Part shown: positions 43,552 through 51,580 of the stretch, in pieces
Numbering within the stretch: the first letter of the stretch is position 1
Layout of the letters: each line of letters opens with the position of its first letter
Assembly: GCA_002336895.1 (NCBI GenBank)
Contig: DDFC01000032.1
Span: 637,172-701,171 of the forward strand
Length of the DNA: 64,000 bases
Direction: 5' to 3'
Source: Verrucomicrobiaceae bacterium UBA1938
GTDB taxonomy: Bacteria; Verrucomicrobiota; Verrucomicrobiia; Verrucomicrobiales; Verrucomicrobiaceae
The notes under the pieces: model-generated
The model's input: the letters and a program-made list of their open reading frames with translations, nothing else
Told to the model about the DNA's origin: nothing
Databases searched by the model: none
Translations under genes and position numbers: made by a program

Positions 43552-44310
43552 ATGCAAACCTCATTCCAAAACAAAGTCGTCCTCATCACCGGAGCCACCA
43601 GCGGCATTGGCAAAACCAGCGCTCTCGCCTTCGCCAAAGCCGGGGCCAAGGTCGTCGTCAGCGGCCGACGTGAAAACGAAGGCCAGGCCGTGGTGGCCGA
43701 AATCAAAGCCGCCGGAGGCGAGGCCACCTTTGTGAAAGCCGACGTGGCCGTGGAGGCCGATGTGGCCGCGCTAGTGGCCAAAACTGTGGCGACGTATGGC
43801 CGCATCGACGTGGCATTCAACAATGCCGGCATCGAATCCACCGGCCCCATCCCAGATGTGACCGAGACCGACTACCGCCGTGTTTTTGATGTCAATGTGT
43901 GGGGTGTGCTTTCTTCCATGAAGCATGAGATTCCTGTGATGCTGAAGCAGGGCGGCGGCGTCATCATCAACACCAGCAGCGTGGCCGGACACATCGGCAT
44001 GGGCGGCGTCGGCGTCTATGTGGCGAGCAAGCATGCCGTGGAGGGACTCACCAAATCCGCTGCGATGGAATATGCAAAGCAAGGCATCCGTGTGAATGCG
44101 GTGGCACCTGCTGCCATCGAGACCGAGATGTTTGACCGTTTCACAGGCGGCAATGAAGATGCGCTCAACTACATGCGCAATCTGCATCCTGTGGGTCGTG
44201 TGGGGCGGTCGGAGGAGATTGCCAATCCCGTGCTGTTCCTGGCCAGCGATGCGGCATCCTTCATCACCGGCATCTCGCTGAATGTTGACGGTGGCTTCCT
44301 GGCACAGTAA
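43552..44310 (+). CDS. short-chain dehydrogenase/reductase (SDR)
   Basis: 252 residues from ATG 43552 (MQTSFQNKVVLITG). NAD(P)-binding motif TGATSGIG (about 13-20), NNAG, catalytic Ser in NTSSVAG, and YVASK with the catalytic Tyr/Lys. NAD(P) specificity: the second strand VVVSGRRENEG carries Arg-Arg, suggesting NADP(H). It follows DUF5069 and precedes a SnoaL-like gene by 11 nt. Substrate unknown. Confidence 0.9.
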   Translation: MQTSFQNKVVLITGATSGIGKTSALAFAKAGAKVVVSGRRENEGQAVVAEIKAAGGEATFVKADVAVEADVAALVAKTVATYGRIDVAFNNAGIESTGPIPDVTETDYRRVFDVNVWGVLSSMKHEIPVMLKQGGGVIINTSSVAGHIGMGGVGVYVASKHAVEGLTKSAAMEYAKQGIRVNAVAPAAIETEMFDRFTGGNEDALNYMRNLHPVGRVGRSEEIANPVLFLASDAASFITGISLNVDGGFLAQ

Positions 44311-44321
44311 CAGCGCGAATC

Positions 44322-44711
44322 ATGACCCCGCTCGAAACCGTCCGCGAAGTGTACCGCGCCATGCGCGCGGGGGATGATGCCGCCTTCACCGCGCTCTGCA
44401 CCGACGATCTCGTCTGGCAGCAGAGCGCGGGTTTTCCAGGTGGTTCCACCTGGCACGGAGCCGGCGCAGTGATCGAGAATGTCTTCCAAGCCAATGCCAG
44501 ACGATGGACGGGCTTCAGCTTCACCGAAGAGGAAGTGTTTGGCACAGGCGACCGAGTGGTGGTCCTCGGACATTACGGCGGCACCGCCCCTGCCACCGGC
44601 AAAACGATGCGGGCCGCAGTCGCCCACGTGTATGACCTGAGGGAGGGCAAAATCTGCCGCTTCCGCATGTTTGCCGACACGCACCCCATGTGGGAGGCGC
44701 TGGCGGAGTAA
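44322..44711 (+). CDS. SnoaL-like (NTF2-fold) protein
   Basis: 129 residues, with the NTF2-fold pattern of a long N-terminal helix (TPLETVREVYRAMRAGD), DLVWQQ and a GxxVxVxGHYGG strand, and C-terminal REGKICRFRMFAD. Members are isomerases, cyclases or hydrolases, or simply ligand binders. It is the last gene of the TetR-controlled operon; its stop lies 3 nt from the end of the convergent pncA. Confidence 0.8.
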   Translation: MTPLETVREVYRAMRAGDDAAFTALCTDDLVWQQSAGFPGGSTWHGAGAVIENVFQANARRWTGFSFTEEEVFGTGDRVVVLGHYGGTAPATGKTMRAAVAHVYDLREGKICRFRMFADTHPMWEALAE

Positions 44712-44714
44712 CTG

Positions 44715-45314
44715 TCAGTGCTGGATGACAGCCCCCGCCGCCTGCATCTCTGCCACAGCGCGCTCAACATCACCGGGTTGTAGATTCACTCCACGACAGG
44801 CAGATGCGATGAGATTCACCCGAAAGCCCTCTTTGAGCGCATCCAGCACGGTGAACTTCACGCAGTAGTCCGTGGCCACGCCGGCGATGCTGAGCTCGGT
44901 GACGCCCTGCGCTTTCAGCCACTCTCCCATGCCGGTGGAGGCACGATGGCCGTTGTCGTAGAAGCCGCTGTAGCTGTCGATGCGCGGATTCATCCCCTTG
45001 GTGAAAACACGGGTGATGCAGCGTGTGTCGAGACCGGGGGCGAATAGAGCGCCATCGGTGTTTTGCACGCAGTGCACAGGCCAGAGTGTCTGCGGCAGGC
45101 CGTCGAGGTCGATTTGTTCAAAGACATTCCGGCCAGGATGATTTGCGGCAAAGCTGCCATGATCTGCCGGATGCCAGTCCTGAGTGGCGACGATCAGCTC
45201 AAACTGCGGCATGAGGCCATTCACGATGGGGATGATCTCATCCCCGCCAGATACGGCCAGCGCACCGCCGGGCATGAAGTCGTTTTGGATGTCGATGAGG
45301 AGGAGAGTTTTCAT
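44715..45314 (-). CDS. pncA: nicotinamidase
   Basis: 199 residues. Hydrolyses nicotinamide to nicotinate, feeding PncB. Catalytic triad visible: D8 (LLLIDIQNDF), K106 (FTKGMNP) and C151 (GVATDYCV); the metal ligands are DWHPADHGSF. It is the last gene of the 14-gene NAD operon and overlaps the endonuclease V gene by 4 nt. Convergent with the SnoaL-like gene. Confidence 0.95.
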   Translation of the reverse strand: MKTLLLIDIQNDFMPGGALAVSGGDEIIPIVNGLMPQFELIVATQDWHPADHGSFAANHPGRNVFEQIDLDGLPQTLWPVHCVQNTDGALFAPGLDTRCITRVFTKGMNPRIDSYSGFYDNGHRASTGMGEWLKAQGVTELSIAGVATDYCVKFTVLDALKEGFRVNLIASACRGVNLQPGDVERAVAEMQAAGAVIQH

Positions 45315-45853
45315 GGGGGAGGATTGTCAGAGGGTGCACCGCTGCGGCAAAGGTGATCGACCAGCTTCAGCAAAGTGGGCAGACGAAACGCGCCGTGCAT
45401 GGATTCGATGTGGCGTGCGGCCTCCTGCTGATCCATGCCGATGGCGGTGACAAAAAGGGGCTTCAGGCTCTCGCCACGGAAGACATGCGCCGCATGCGGG
45501 GACTGATCGAAGGACGTCTTTGCCACGCCGATCACCGGGATTCCCGTGGCTTCATGCAGATGCCATCCCAGGCCGGGTTCGCCGGGGCGCAGCCAGACAT
45601 GGCCGTCGATGACGATCATGGAAGGCTGCTGCGGCAGCTGCTGCAAGACGGCCAGCACGCATGGCAGCTCACGACGGTAAAACTGTCCGGGCTGATACTC
45701 TGCCACTTGTGGGATGTGGCAGAGATGTTGCTCACTGGCATGCTCGTCCGCCCAGTTTTCAAACACAATGGCGGCAGCAGTCGCCCCGTGGTCGTGGTAA
45801 CACACATCCACGGCGGCTATAAGCGGCTGGCAGGCATTCACAGGCGTACTCAC
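45311..45853 (-). CDS. endonuclease V-family protein
   Basis: 180 residues, shorter than the usual 210-230 because the N-terminal region is reduced. The family core is clear: AVDVCY (first catalytic Asp), YQPGQFYRRELPCVLAVL (conserved glutamate), VIDGHVWL with the second Asp, and PVIGVAKTSF. Endonuclease V cleaves at deoxyinosine in DNA and at inosine in RNA. Its position between pncB and pncA, sharing 4-nt overlaps with both, is unusual and suggests a role with the NAD/ADP-ribose enzymes rather than general DNA repair. Confidence 0.8.
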   Translation of the reverse strand: MSTPVNACQPLIAAVDVCYHDHGATAAAIVFENWADEHASEQHLCHIPQVAEYQPGQFYRRELPCVLAVLQQLPQQPSMIVIDGHVWLRPGEPGLGWHLHEATGIPVIGVAKTSFDQSPHAAHVFRGESLKPLFVTAIGMDQQEAARHIESMHGAFRLPTLLKLVDHLCRSGAPSDNPPP

Positions 45854-47289
45854 GATTTGGCTTTTTGAATGAGCTGCATCTTCCGCTCATGCAGTGTCTT
45901 TTCCACACCTGCTGGATATTCGTGCGGATGTTGCAGGCGCTTCACCGTGGCGTGGAGATGTGAGAGCTGCTCGCGACAGCGGTTTTGGATCTGCGGCAGT
46001 GTGGGCGGTTCGAACACGAGTTTGCCAGCTTTGAAAACTGGCTGCAGGAGATCCTCATACGCAGCACCTTCTGGCATGAGCTTGCTGCGGGAGGCATCGG
46101 CCGGATGGACGATCTCGACCTGCTCAGGGCAGCCGTGTTCTTCATCGTAGATGGCATCGCCTCGGAACTCGCCGTTCAGGGTGAAGCGCCGCACCTGCTG
46201 GATGCCGGGATTGCTGACTTTGACCGCATTTTCGCTGAGCTTGATCTTGGGCTCCCATTCGCCGTGCTCGTTGCGGATGGCACCGAGCTTGTACACGCCG
46301 CCGAGTGCGGGTTGTGAGCCGCCGGTGACCATTTGTGTGCCCACGCCCCAGACGCTGATTTTTGCCCCCTGGTGCTTGAGGCTTTCAATGAGGTGCTCGT
46401 CGAGGTCATTGCTGGCCACGATAAAGGCGTTGGGGAAACCGCCTTCGTCCAAAATGCGTCGGGCCTCGATGCTGAGCCAGGCGAGATCTCCCGAGTCGAG
46501 CCGGACGCCGTTGAGTTCGTGCCCGCGTGCGCGCAGACGTTTGCCGACTTCCACGGCATGGCGCACGCCTTCGAGGGTGTCGTAGGTGTCCACGAGGAAG
46601 ACGCAGTTGTTGGGCAGTGCGTCTGCATACGCTTCAAAGGCCTCTAGTTCCGTTTCAAACGACATCACCCACGAATGCGCATGCGTGCCGCGCACCGGGA
46701 TGCCGTGGGTCATTCCCGCGAGCACGTTTGATGTGGCCGAGCAGCCGCCGATGAAGGCCGCGCGGCTGGCCATGACTGCGCCCTCCGGCCCCTGCGCACG
46801 GCGCAGGCCAAACTCCAGCACCGGCTCTCCCTGCGCCGCCAGGCAGACGCGCGCGGACTTGGTGGCGATCAGCGTCTGGAAATTGATCATGTTCAGCAGC
46901 GCCGTCTCCGCCAGCTGCGCCTGCACCAGCGGACCGCGAATGCGCAGCAGCGGCTCATGTGGGAAAACTACGGTGCCTTCTGGAATGGCATCCACATCGC
47001 AACGCCATTCGAGGGTGCCCAGGTAGTCGAGAAAGCCGCGCTCAAAGAGCGGCTTCCCATCCCGCCCCGGCAGCGTGGCCAGATACTCCAGCTCGGCAGT
47101 GCTGAAGCGAAAGCCCTGCAGCCACTTCACCACATCCCCCAGCCCCGCCGCGATGGCATAGCCGCCGGAAAACGGCAGCTTTCGGAAAAACAAGTGAAAC
47201 ACCGCCTCCTGCTCCGCCTTGCCGCATTTCCAGTATCCGGCGGCCATGGTGAGTTGATAGAGATCGGTGAGGAGGGGGCTGGTGGTCAT
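45850..47289 (-). CDS. pncB: nicotinate phosphoribosyltransferase
   Basis: 479 residues. Makes nicotinate mononucleotide from nicotinate and PRPP, the committed salvage step. Seen: the N-terminus LLTDLYQLTMAAGYW, GRGLSAALG-like loops and the VRLDSGDLAWLS and DVKLSENAVK segments typical of the long PncB/NadV group. It overlaps the endonuclease V gene by 4 nt and starts 3 nt after the ADP-ribosylglycohydrolase stop. Confidence 0.92.
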   Translation of the reverse strand: MTTSPLLTDLYQLTMAAGYWKCGKAEQEAVFHLFFRKLPFSGGYAIAAGLGDVVKWLQGFRFSTAELEYLATLPGRDGKPLFERGFLDYLGTLEWRCDVDAIPEGTVVFPHEPLLRIRGPLVQAQLAETALLNMINFQTLIATKSARVCLAAQGEPVLEFGLRRAQGPEGAVMASRAAFIGGCSATSNVLAGMTHGIPVRGTHAHSWVMSFETELEAFEAYADALPNNCVFLVDTYDTLEGVRHAVEVGKRLRARGHELNGVRLDSGDLAWLSIEARRILDEGGFPNAFIVASNDLDEHLIESLKHQGAKISVWGVGTQMVTGGSQPALGGVYKLGAIRNEHGEWEPKIKLSENAVKVSNPGIQQVRRFTLNGEFRGDAIYDEEHGCPEQVEIVHPADASRSKLMPEGAAYEDLLQPVFKAGKLVFEPPTLPQIQNRCREQLSHLHATVKRLQHPHEYPAGVEKTLHERKMQLIQKAKS

Positions 47290-47292
47290 GGA

Positions 47293-48333
47293 TTAGTAGG
47301 GAGGCAACATGCGACGGAAGCCGTGCAGGATGACAATGACAAGAAAGAAAAGGTTTCGAAGAGGAACGGCGGGCCAAAAATAGCGAGGAGCATGGCGATT
47401 TCCTGAGGACAGTGCGTTCGCCACTCGACGGATGTAATTGACCGAGCGTGGCCATTCGTAAATGCCGTCGATCCATGCAAGTGGGATGCCCGGCTCTCCG
47501 GTTTCAGCGCCGCAGATGGCACCTGTGATCGCCGCCACGGTGTCCGTGTCTCCGCCGCATTGAATCACTGAGCGCACGGCTGATTCGAAGTCACCACGAT
47601 GCCGCAACCATGCGAACAGCGCCACTGCCACAGTGTTGGGCGCAAAGCCGCTCACACCGCAGCCGCAGCCGATTTCGTCCGCATATTCCAGCACGCTTTT
47701 ATGTGGTGAGCCCAACGCTGTCTTCAATGCCTCAAAGCGCATCTTCATTTCGTCGCTGACGATGAGTTTCTCCAACACGTGCAACGCCGCATGCGAAGAG
47801 AAGTGCTGTGAGGCCATGCAGGCGGCTTCCGCCACAAGGAGTGCGGATTCTTCTGCGCGCGGATCCGTGTGCGTCAGGCGACATGCGGCGCGGGCGAATG
47901 CCTGTCGTTTCGCAGCATCATCGCCAAACACCACACCAATAATAGCACTGCGCATGGCGGCTCCATTTCCCGCCGAATAAACTCCGGCCTTCGCCGCAGG
48001 GAATCCGATCCACAGCCGCAGGATGGCCTTTGCCGTGCTCAAACCGACGCCTGCTGGAAGCGACAACAGCCACCAGCGGAGCTTCCAGCCGAGTGCACGC
48101 TGCACTGCGACAGCATCGTTTGGGTGCTCTGTCAGCGCAGCGGCCAGCATCAGCGTGTGCTCCGTGTCATCGCTGAACATGCCACGTCCGAAGAGGAAGC
48201 GATGCCGATCTCCTAGTTTCATGGCCGCAACGCGCCTGCGAGAAAGTCGCTCGGCAGGAAGCCCCAGCGCATCGCCCACTGCGGTGCCAAACAGGCAGCC
48301 GAGTATGGCGGCATGATGGCGAGGTTCTTTCAT
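47293..48333 (-). CDS. ADP-ribosylglycohydrolase family protein (second copy in operon)
   Basis: 346 residues from ATG 48333 (MKEPRHHAAILG), chosen because it gives the 4-nt overlap seen elsewhere in the operon; a TTG nine bases upstream also exists. GDALG near the N-terminus, the metal-binding motif SDDTE (family SDDTE/SDDSL) and GGDTDTVAAITGAICGA near the C-terminus define the ARH fold, which removes ADP-ribose from proteins or nucleic acids. The last 40 residues (YFWPAVPLRNLFFLVIVIL) are hydrophobic and absent from classical ARH proteins, so a membrane anchor is possible. Confidence 0.88.
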   Translation of the reverse strand: MKEPRHHAAILGCLFGTAVGDALGLPAERLSRRRVAAMKLGDRHRFLFGRGMFSDDTEHTLMLAAALTEHPNDAVAVQRALGWKLRWWLLSLPAGVGLSTAKAILRLWIGFPAAKAGVYSAGNGAAMRSAIIGVVFGDDAAKRQAFARAACRLTHTDPRAEESALLVAEAACMASQHFSSHAALHVLEKLIVSDEMKMRFEALKTALGSPHKSVLEYADEIGCGCGVSGFAPNTVAVALFAWLRHRGDFESAVRSVIQCGGDTDTVAAITGAICGAETGEPGIPLAWIDGIYEWPRSVNYIRRVANALSSGNRHAPRYFWPAVPLRNLFFLVIVILHGFRRMLPPY

Positions 48334-48707
48334 GGATACCAAGTCTCTGCGTGACCTCGAAATGGGGTGCCAATTTGCTGCGCGACTTCGATCTGGCCCA
48401 CGATATGACGATTGAACTCCTCCAGCTCTTCGTCAGGCACCCAGAGTTCACGATCAACCACTCCATCGAAGACTTGTCCCTTGAAGTGACTCAGGTAGTT
48501 TGTGTCCACTTCAAAGCGTGTGATAAAACCCAAGACTGACGATGACAAATGCCAGCCACGCGCGATCTGAATCGCGCACTTTTCATCCAGAATCGGATAA
48601 AAAATCAGCAGATCAGGCAGACGCGATGGAAAGGCCTTCCAGCCGGAGTTTTCGATGAGTTTCAGCTCCATGGTGCTGACAGGTCCATAGAGAGTGGTCG
48701 TGTTCAT
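48330..48707 (-). CDS. ADP-ribosylation/crystallin-J1-like protein, copy 2
   Basis: 125 residues. NTTTLYGPVSTMELKLIENSGWKAFP at the start and RELWVPDEELEEFNRHIVGQIEV near the end are close to those of the 119-residue protein at 49228, and I recognise the pair as the small family usually annotated ADP-ribosylation/crystallin J1. The family has no settled activity. The YxPV motif near the start lacks the Arg present in its paralogue. It overlaps the macro-domain gene and the ADP-ribosylglycohydrolase gene by 4 nt each. Confidence 0.7.
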   Translation of the reverse strand: MNTTTLYGPVSTMELKLIENSGWKAFPSRLPDLLIFYPILDEKCAIQIARGWHLSSSVLGFITRFEVDTNYLSHFKGQVFDGVVDRELWVPDEELEEFNRHIVGQIEVAQQIGTPFRGHAETWYP

Positions 48708-49231
48708 GATTTAGTTTCCCCCCATAGTTGAATCAACGCTTCGTAGCGCTGGCGATCTGCCGCTGCGAAGCAGCAGAAGATGATTTGTTTTAATGACGAA
48801 GGTTGACGGTTGAATTCGCGGACCGCGTCCACGGCGATCTGTGCCGCTTGATCCGCCGGAAAGCGGTAAACGCCGGTGGAAATGCAGGGGAAGGCAATGG
48901 TTTCCAACTGATGCTCTGCGGCGATTCTCAAGGAGTTCGCATAGCAGGAGCGCAGTTTTTCGGGCTCTCCGTTTTTGCCGCCGTTCCAAACAGGACCGAC
49001 GGTGTGAATGATGTGCCGGGCCTTGAGGTTGTAGCCTTTCGTGATTTTGGCCTCGCCCGTGCGGCAGCCGTTGAGCATGCGGCATTCGGCCAGCAGATCT
49101 TTTCCCGCCGCACGATGGATGGCACCGTCCACCCCGCCGCCTCCGAGGAGGGAGGAATTGGCCGCGTTGACGATGGCGTCAACATCGAGGGTGGTGATGT
49201 CGGCCTGGATGGCTTTGAGGGTGGTTGTCAT
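48704..49231 (-). CDS. macro-domain protein, MacroD/YmdB type
   Basis: 175 residues. Macro motif NAANSSLLGGGGVDGAIHRAAG (about 22-43) and STGVYRFP near the C-terminus, with IFCCF after it, as in MacroD2/YmdB O-acetyl-ADP-ribose deacetylases and mono-ADP-ribose hydrolases. It should remove ADP-ribose esters. Followed by the crystallin-J1-like gene at 48330, forming the second macro + J1 module of the operon. Confidence 0.92.
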   Translation of the reverse strand: MTTTLKAIQADITTLDVDAIVNAANSSLLGGGGVDGAIHRAAGKDLLAECRMLNGCRTGEAKITKGYNLKARHIIHTVGPVWNGGKNGEPEKLRSCYANSLRIAAEHQLETIAFPCISTGVYRFPADQAAQIAVDAVREFNRQPSSLKQIIFCCFAAADRQRYEALIQLWGETKS

Positions 49232-49587
49232 GATTGTGTTGTGGTGGTGCCGAAACGCTGTGTGACCTCAATCTGTCCGACAATGTGCCGGTTGAATTCT
49301 GCCAGTTCCTCCGCTGGCACCCACAGTTCACGATGCACTGCACCACCGACCACCTGCTCTTGATAACGAGAGAGGAAATCTGTCTGAACTGCAAACCGCG
49401 TGACATAACCGGAGCCAGATGCAGGAACATTCCAGTCGCGTGCGATCTGGATGGCGTAGTCCTCGTTCATCACTGGATAGAAGATGGGCTGCTCGGGCAG
49501 CCGGGGCGGAAATTCCTTCCAACCGGAGTTTTCGATCAAGGCAAGTTCCTTGGGGCCGACGGGGCGATAGAGAGTCGTGGTGTTCAT
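49228..49587 (-). CDS. ADP-ribosylation/crystallin-J1-like protein, copy 1
   Basis: 119 residues. TTLYRPVGPKELALIENSGW and the C-terminal RELWVPAEELAEFNRHIVG match the crystallin-J1-like family; about two thirds of positions agree by eye with the paralogue at 48330. The LYRP motif, a middle YVTRF strand and a late Glu-rich segment would suit a small ADP-ribosyltransferase-like fold, which is inference and unproven. Overlaps its macro-domain neighbours by 4 nt. Confidence 0.72.
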   Translation of the reverse strand: MNTTTLYRPVGPKELALIENSGWKEFPPRLPEQPIFYPVMNEDYAIQIARDWNVPASGSGYVTRFAVQTDFLSRYQEQVVGGAVHRELWVPAEELAEFNRHIVGQIEVTQRFGTTTTQS

Positions 49588-50090
49588 GCGGATTTAAGAT
49601 CGTAAACAGTGACGGGAATGCCACGCTGACACAGGTGTGTGAGAACCAAAGGTTCGATCAACTCCCAACGCCCCCCAGCAAGTCCGCAGCCGATTCTTGG
49701 CATATGCACGCTGGCCCCGGTTTGCAGAGCGTGTGCCCCCACCTTCTCAAGCGCCTGATCGACAGCCTCGTAACGGACTGGTGGAATCTCCTGTTTTTTA
49801 AGCCTGCGACAGATTCCATGCTGCCCAATCATATTGGCGACCCAGATGTCATTCGTAACTTGAACGAATTGAACCTCTCCCAAGGCAAATTTCGGCATAT
49901 CGGCGGGAGCCTGCCGGAACCAGCGACGATATTCCGCCTCTGGCTGCTTCCAACGCCTTGATACAGCACCCACAAACCCAGCGCCCCATGCACCAACATC
50001 ATTGCAGACATGGACGATCAAAGCAGCCCCTTCAGCGTGGGGCATAGTCGCGTCTCCAACGAGATAGGTGATGGTGTTGTGACTTTTCAT
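49584..50090 (-). CDS. macro-domain protein, ALC1/TARG1-like
   Basis: 168 residues. IVHVCNDVGAWGAGFVGAVSRRW near the start and MPRIGCGLAGGRWELIEPL near the end match the ALC1-like/TARG1 macro subclass, whose proteins bind or remove ADP-ribose from acidic residues and, in bacteria, from nucleic acids. This subclass differs from the MacroD type encoded 350 nt downstream. Overlaps KptA upstream and the crystallin-J1-like gene downstream by 4 nt each. Confidence 0.85.
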   Translation of the reverse strand: MKSHNTITYLVGDATMPHAEGAALIVHVCNDVGAWGAGFVGAVSRRWKQPEAEYRRWFRQAPADMPKFALGEVQFVQVTNDIWVANMIGQHGICRRLKKQEIPPVRYEAVDQALEKVGAHALQTGASVHMPRIGCGLAGGRWELIEPLVLTHLCQRGIPVTVYDLKSA

Positions 50091-50635
50091 GCATCAAATT
50101 TGATGAACTGCACCGGCACATGCTCCACGAGCCAAACGCCGTTGGTGCTGAGGCGAAAGGGGTGACCCGCCTGATGCATGTCGGCTGCCAGGATGGTGAG
50201 GAGAACCGGCTTTCCATGACGTGCGCCGACTTGCATGGTCATCTTCGTTTCTGCGGACAGATGAACATGGTGACGATTCATTTTGAGCAGTCCCTGCGCA
50301 CGAATGCTTTCGAGGAAGCGTGTCGCGGTGCCGTGATAGAGGATGGAAGGGGGTGCCTTCGGCTCATAGTTCAAATCCACCTCCACGGAATGCCCCTGGC
50401 TGGCGCGGATGCGTGCACCGTCGGCGCTGAACTCGAAGCGTTTTTTGGCGTTGGTTTTGACGATGTGTGCAAGATCGGCGCGGCTCAAGGAGCGGCGTGC
50501 TTTGGCGCAGCCGGCAAGCAGCTCATCGACATGCACCCACCCTGATGCGTCGAGAGTGATGTGGGCGGTTTCAGGTTGATGCCGCAGCACCAGGCTGAGA
50601 AACTTGCTGGTGCGGGTTGTTTGTTCGGGGGACAT
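50087..50635 (-). CDS. kptA: RNA 2'-phosphotransferase
   Basis: 182 residues. The Tpt1/KptA family transfers the 2'-phosphate of RNA to NAD+, giving ADP-ribose 1'',2''-cyclic phosphate and nicotinamide. Seen: the N-terminal SKFLSLVLRHQPE, RIRASQGHSVEVDL, LYHGT (NAD-binding) and RHHVHLS, all conserved. Both products link it to the rest of the operon: nicotinamide for PncA and an ADP-ribose derivative for the macro proteins. It overlaps the TARG1-like macro gene by 4 nt and starts 3 nt after DUF1152. Confidence 0.93.
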   Translation of the reverse strand: MSPEQTTRTSKFLSLVLRHQPETAHITLDASGWVHVDELLAGCAKARRSLSRADLAHIVKTNAKKRFEFSADGARIRASQGHSVEVDLNYEPKAPPSILYHGTATRFLESIRAQGLLKMNRHHVHLSAETKMTMQVGARHGKPVLLTILAADMHQAGHPFRLSTNGVWLVEHVPVQFIKFDA

Positions 50636-50638
50636 TTT

Positions 50639-51580
50639 CTAAATGGGTATTTCCGTCCATGAACGGAGTTTTTGCTGACTGTGATAGTTTGAGATGCGCA
50701 GGGTCAGATCACTGTAGCTTTTGGTGGTGGCGATCCGATCGAGGTAGCGGTTTTGACGGGCAACGGCGTCGAGGTCGAAGGCCCAGTACTGACTCATGAG
50801 GGGATTGATAAACAGGCGGGAACCGCGGGTGCGCTCCGTGGTGTGGATATCGCCAAAGAGGCCTTTGACGGCATTGACGATGCTGCCGGTGACAATGCTG
50901 GAACGGCGCGGCATGCAGCCGTGCACATACTCCACCGCTGAGGCGTACTTCTGCGCCTCGGGCATCTGCCATAGCAGGCTCCAGGTGCCGAGATGAGCAC
51001 CAGCGGCGGAGAGTGCTGCTGCGTTTTCAAGGAAATGAGCGTGACAAACCCCATGGTAGGCATCCACACCGAGGCCGAGGCACACGACCCATTTCCGGAT
51101 GGCTTCGGGGAGCGAGTGACCGGCTGCAAGAGAAGCGATGTCTTCCTGAGGCGTGCCGAGTCCGCATTCATCGCCGCGCATGAGAATGTCCGTACCTCCG
51201 TCGATGAGAATAACGGCGTCGATGCCCAGGTCGGAGGCTAGCCATTCGTAAGCCGCGCAGATCTGATAGACTCCACCGGGCTGAATGGCGTGGATGGGGG
51301 TGGCCAGGCCTTCCGACTCCAACCACTGAGCGAGGTATTTTTCGGGAAAGTATTCGGACGAACCCGAGGTGTTTCCACGAACGACGGCAAGCTGCGGGAT
51401 GGGCCGGTCCTCGCAAAACGACAGGTCTGAGAATGACCAGTTTGCGATATGCACCGTCTTGCCCTGGCTGCGCAGCCAATGATAGAGCGGCAGTCCGGCA
51501 AAGACATCGAAGCCACCGCCCGCTCCAGCAATGAGGACATTTTTCACAGGCTCAAGCTGTTCGAAAAAGGGCAGCTTCAT
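50639..51580 (-). CDS. DUF1152-family protein
   Basis: 313 residues. Starts with NVLIAGAGGGFDVFAGLPLY, the glycine-rich nucleotide-loop-like opening of the DUF1152 family; ILIDGGTDILMRGDE and GLGVDAYHGVCHAHF follow. The Gly/Asp pattern suggests a Rossmann-like fold binding a nucleotide or ADP-ribose, but no activity is established. Sits between the first ADP-ribosylglycohydrolase and KptA, 4-nt overlap and 3-nt gap respectively. Confidence 0.8.
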   Translation of the reverse strand: MKLPFFEQLEPVKNVLIAGAGGGFDVFAGLPLYHWLRSQGKTVHIANWSFSDLSFCEDRPIPQLAVVRGNTSGSSEYFPEKYLAQWLESEGLATPIHAIQPGGVYQICAAYEWLASDLGIDAVILIDGGTDILMRGDECGLGTPQEDIASLAAGHSLPEAIRKWVVCLGLGVDAYHGVCHAHFLENAAALSAAGAHLGTWSLLWQMPEAQKYASAVEYVHGCMPRRSSIVTGSIVNAVKGLFGDIHTTERTRGSRLFINPLMSQYWAFDLDAVARQNRYLDRIATTKSYSDLTLRISNYHSQQKLRSWTEIPI

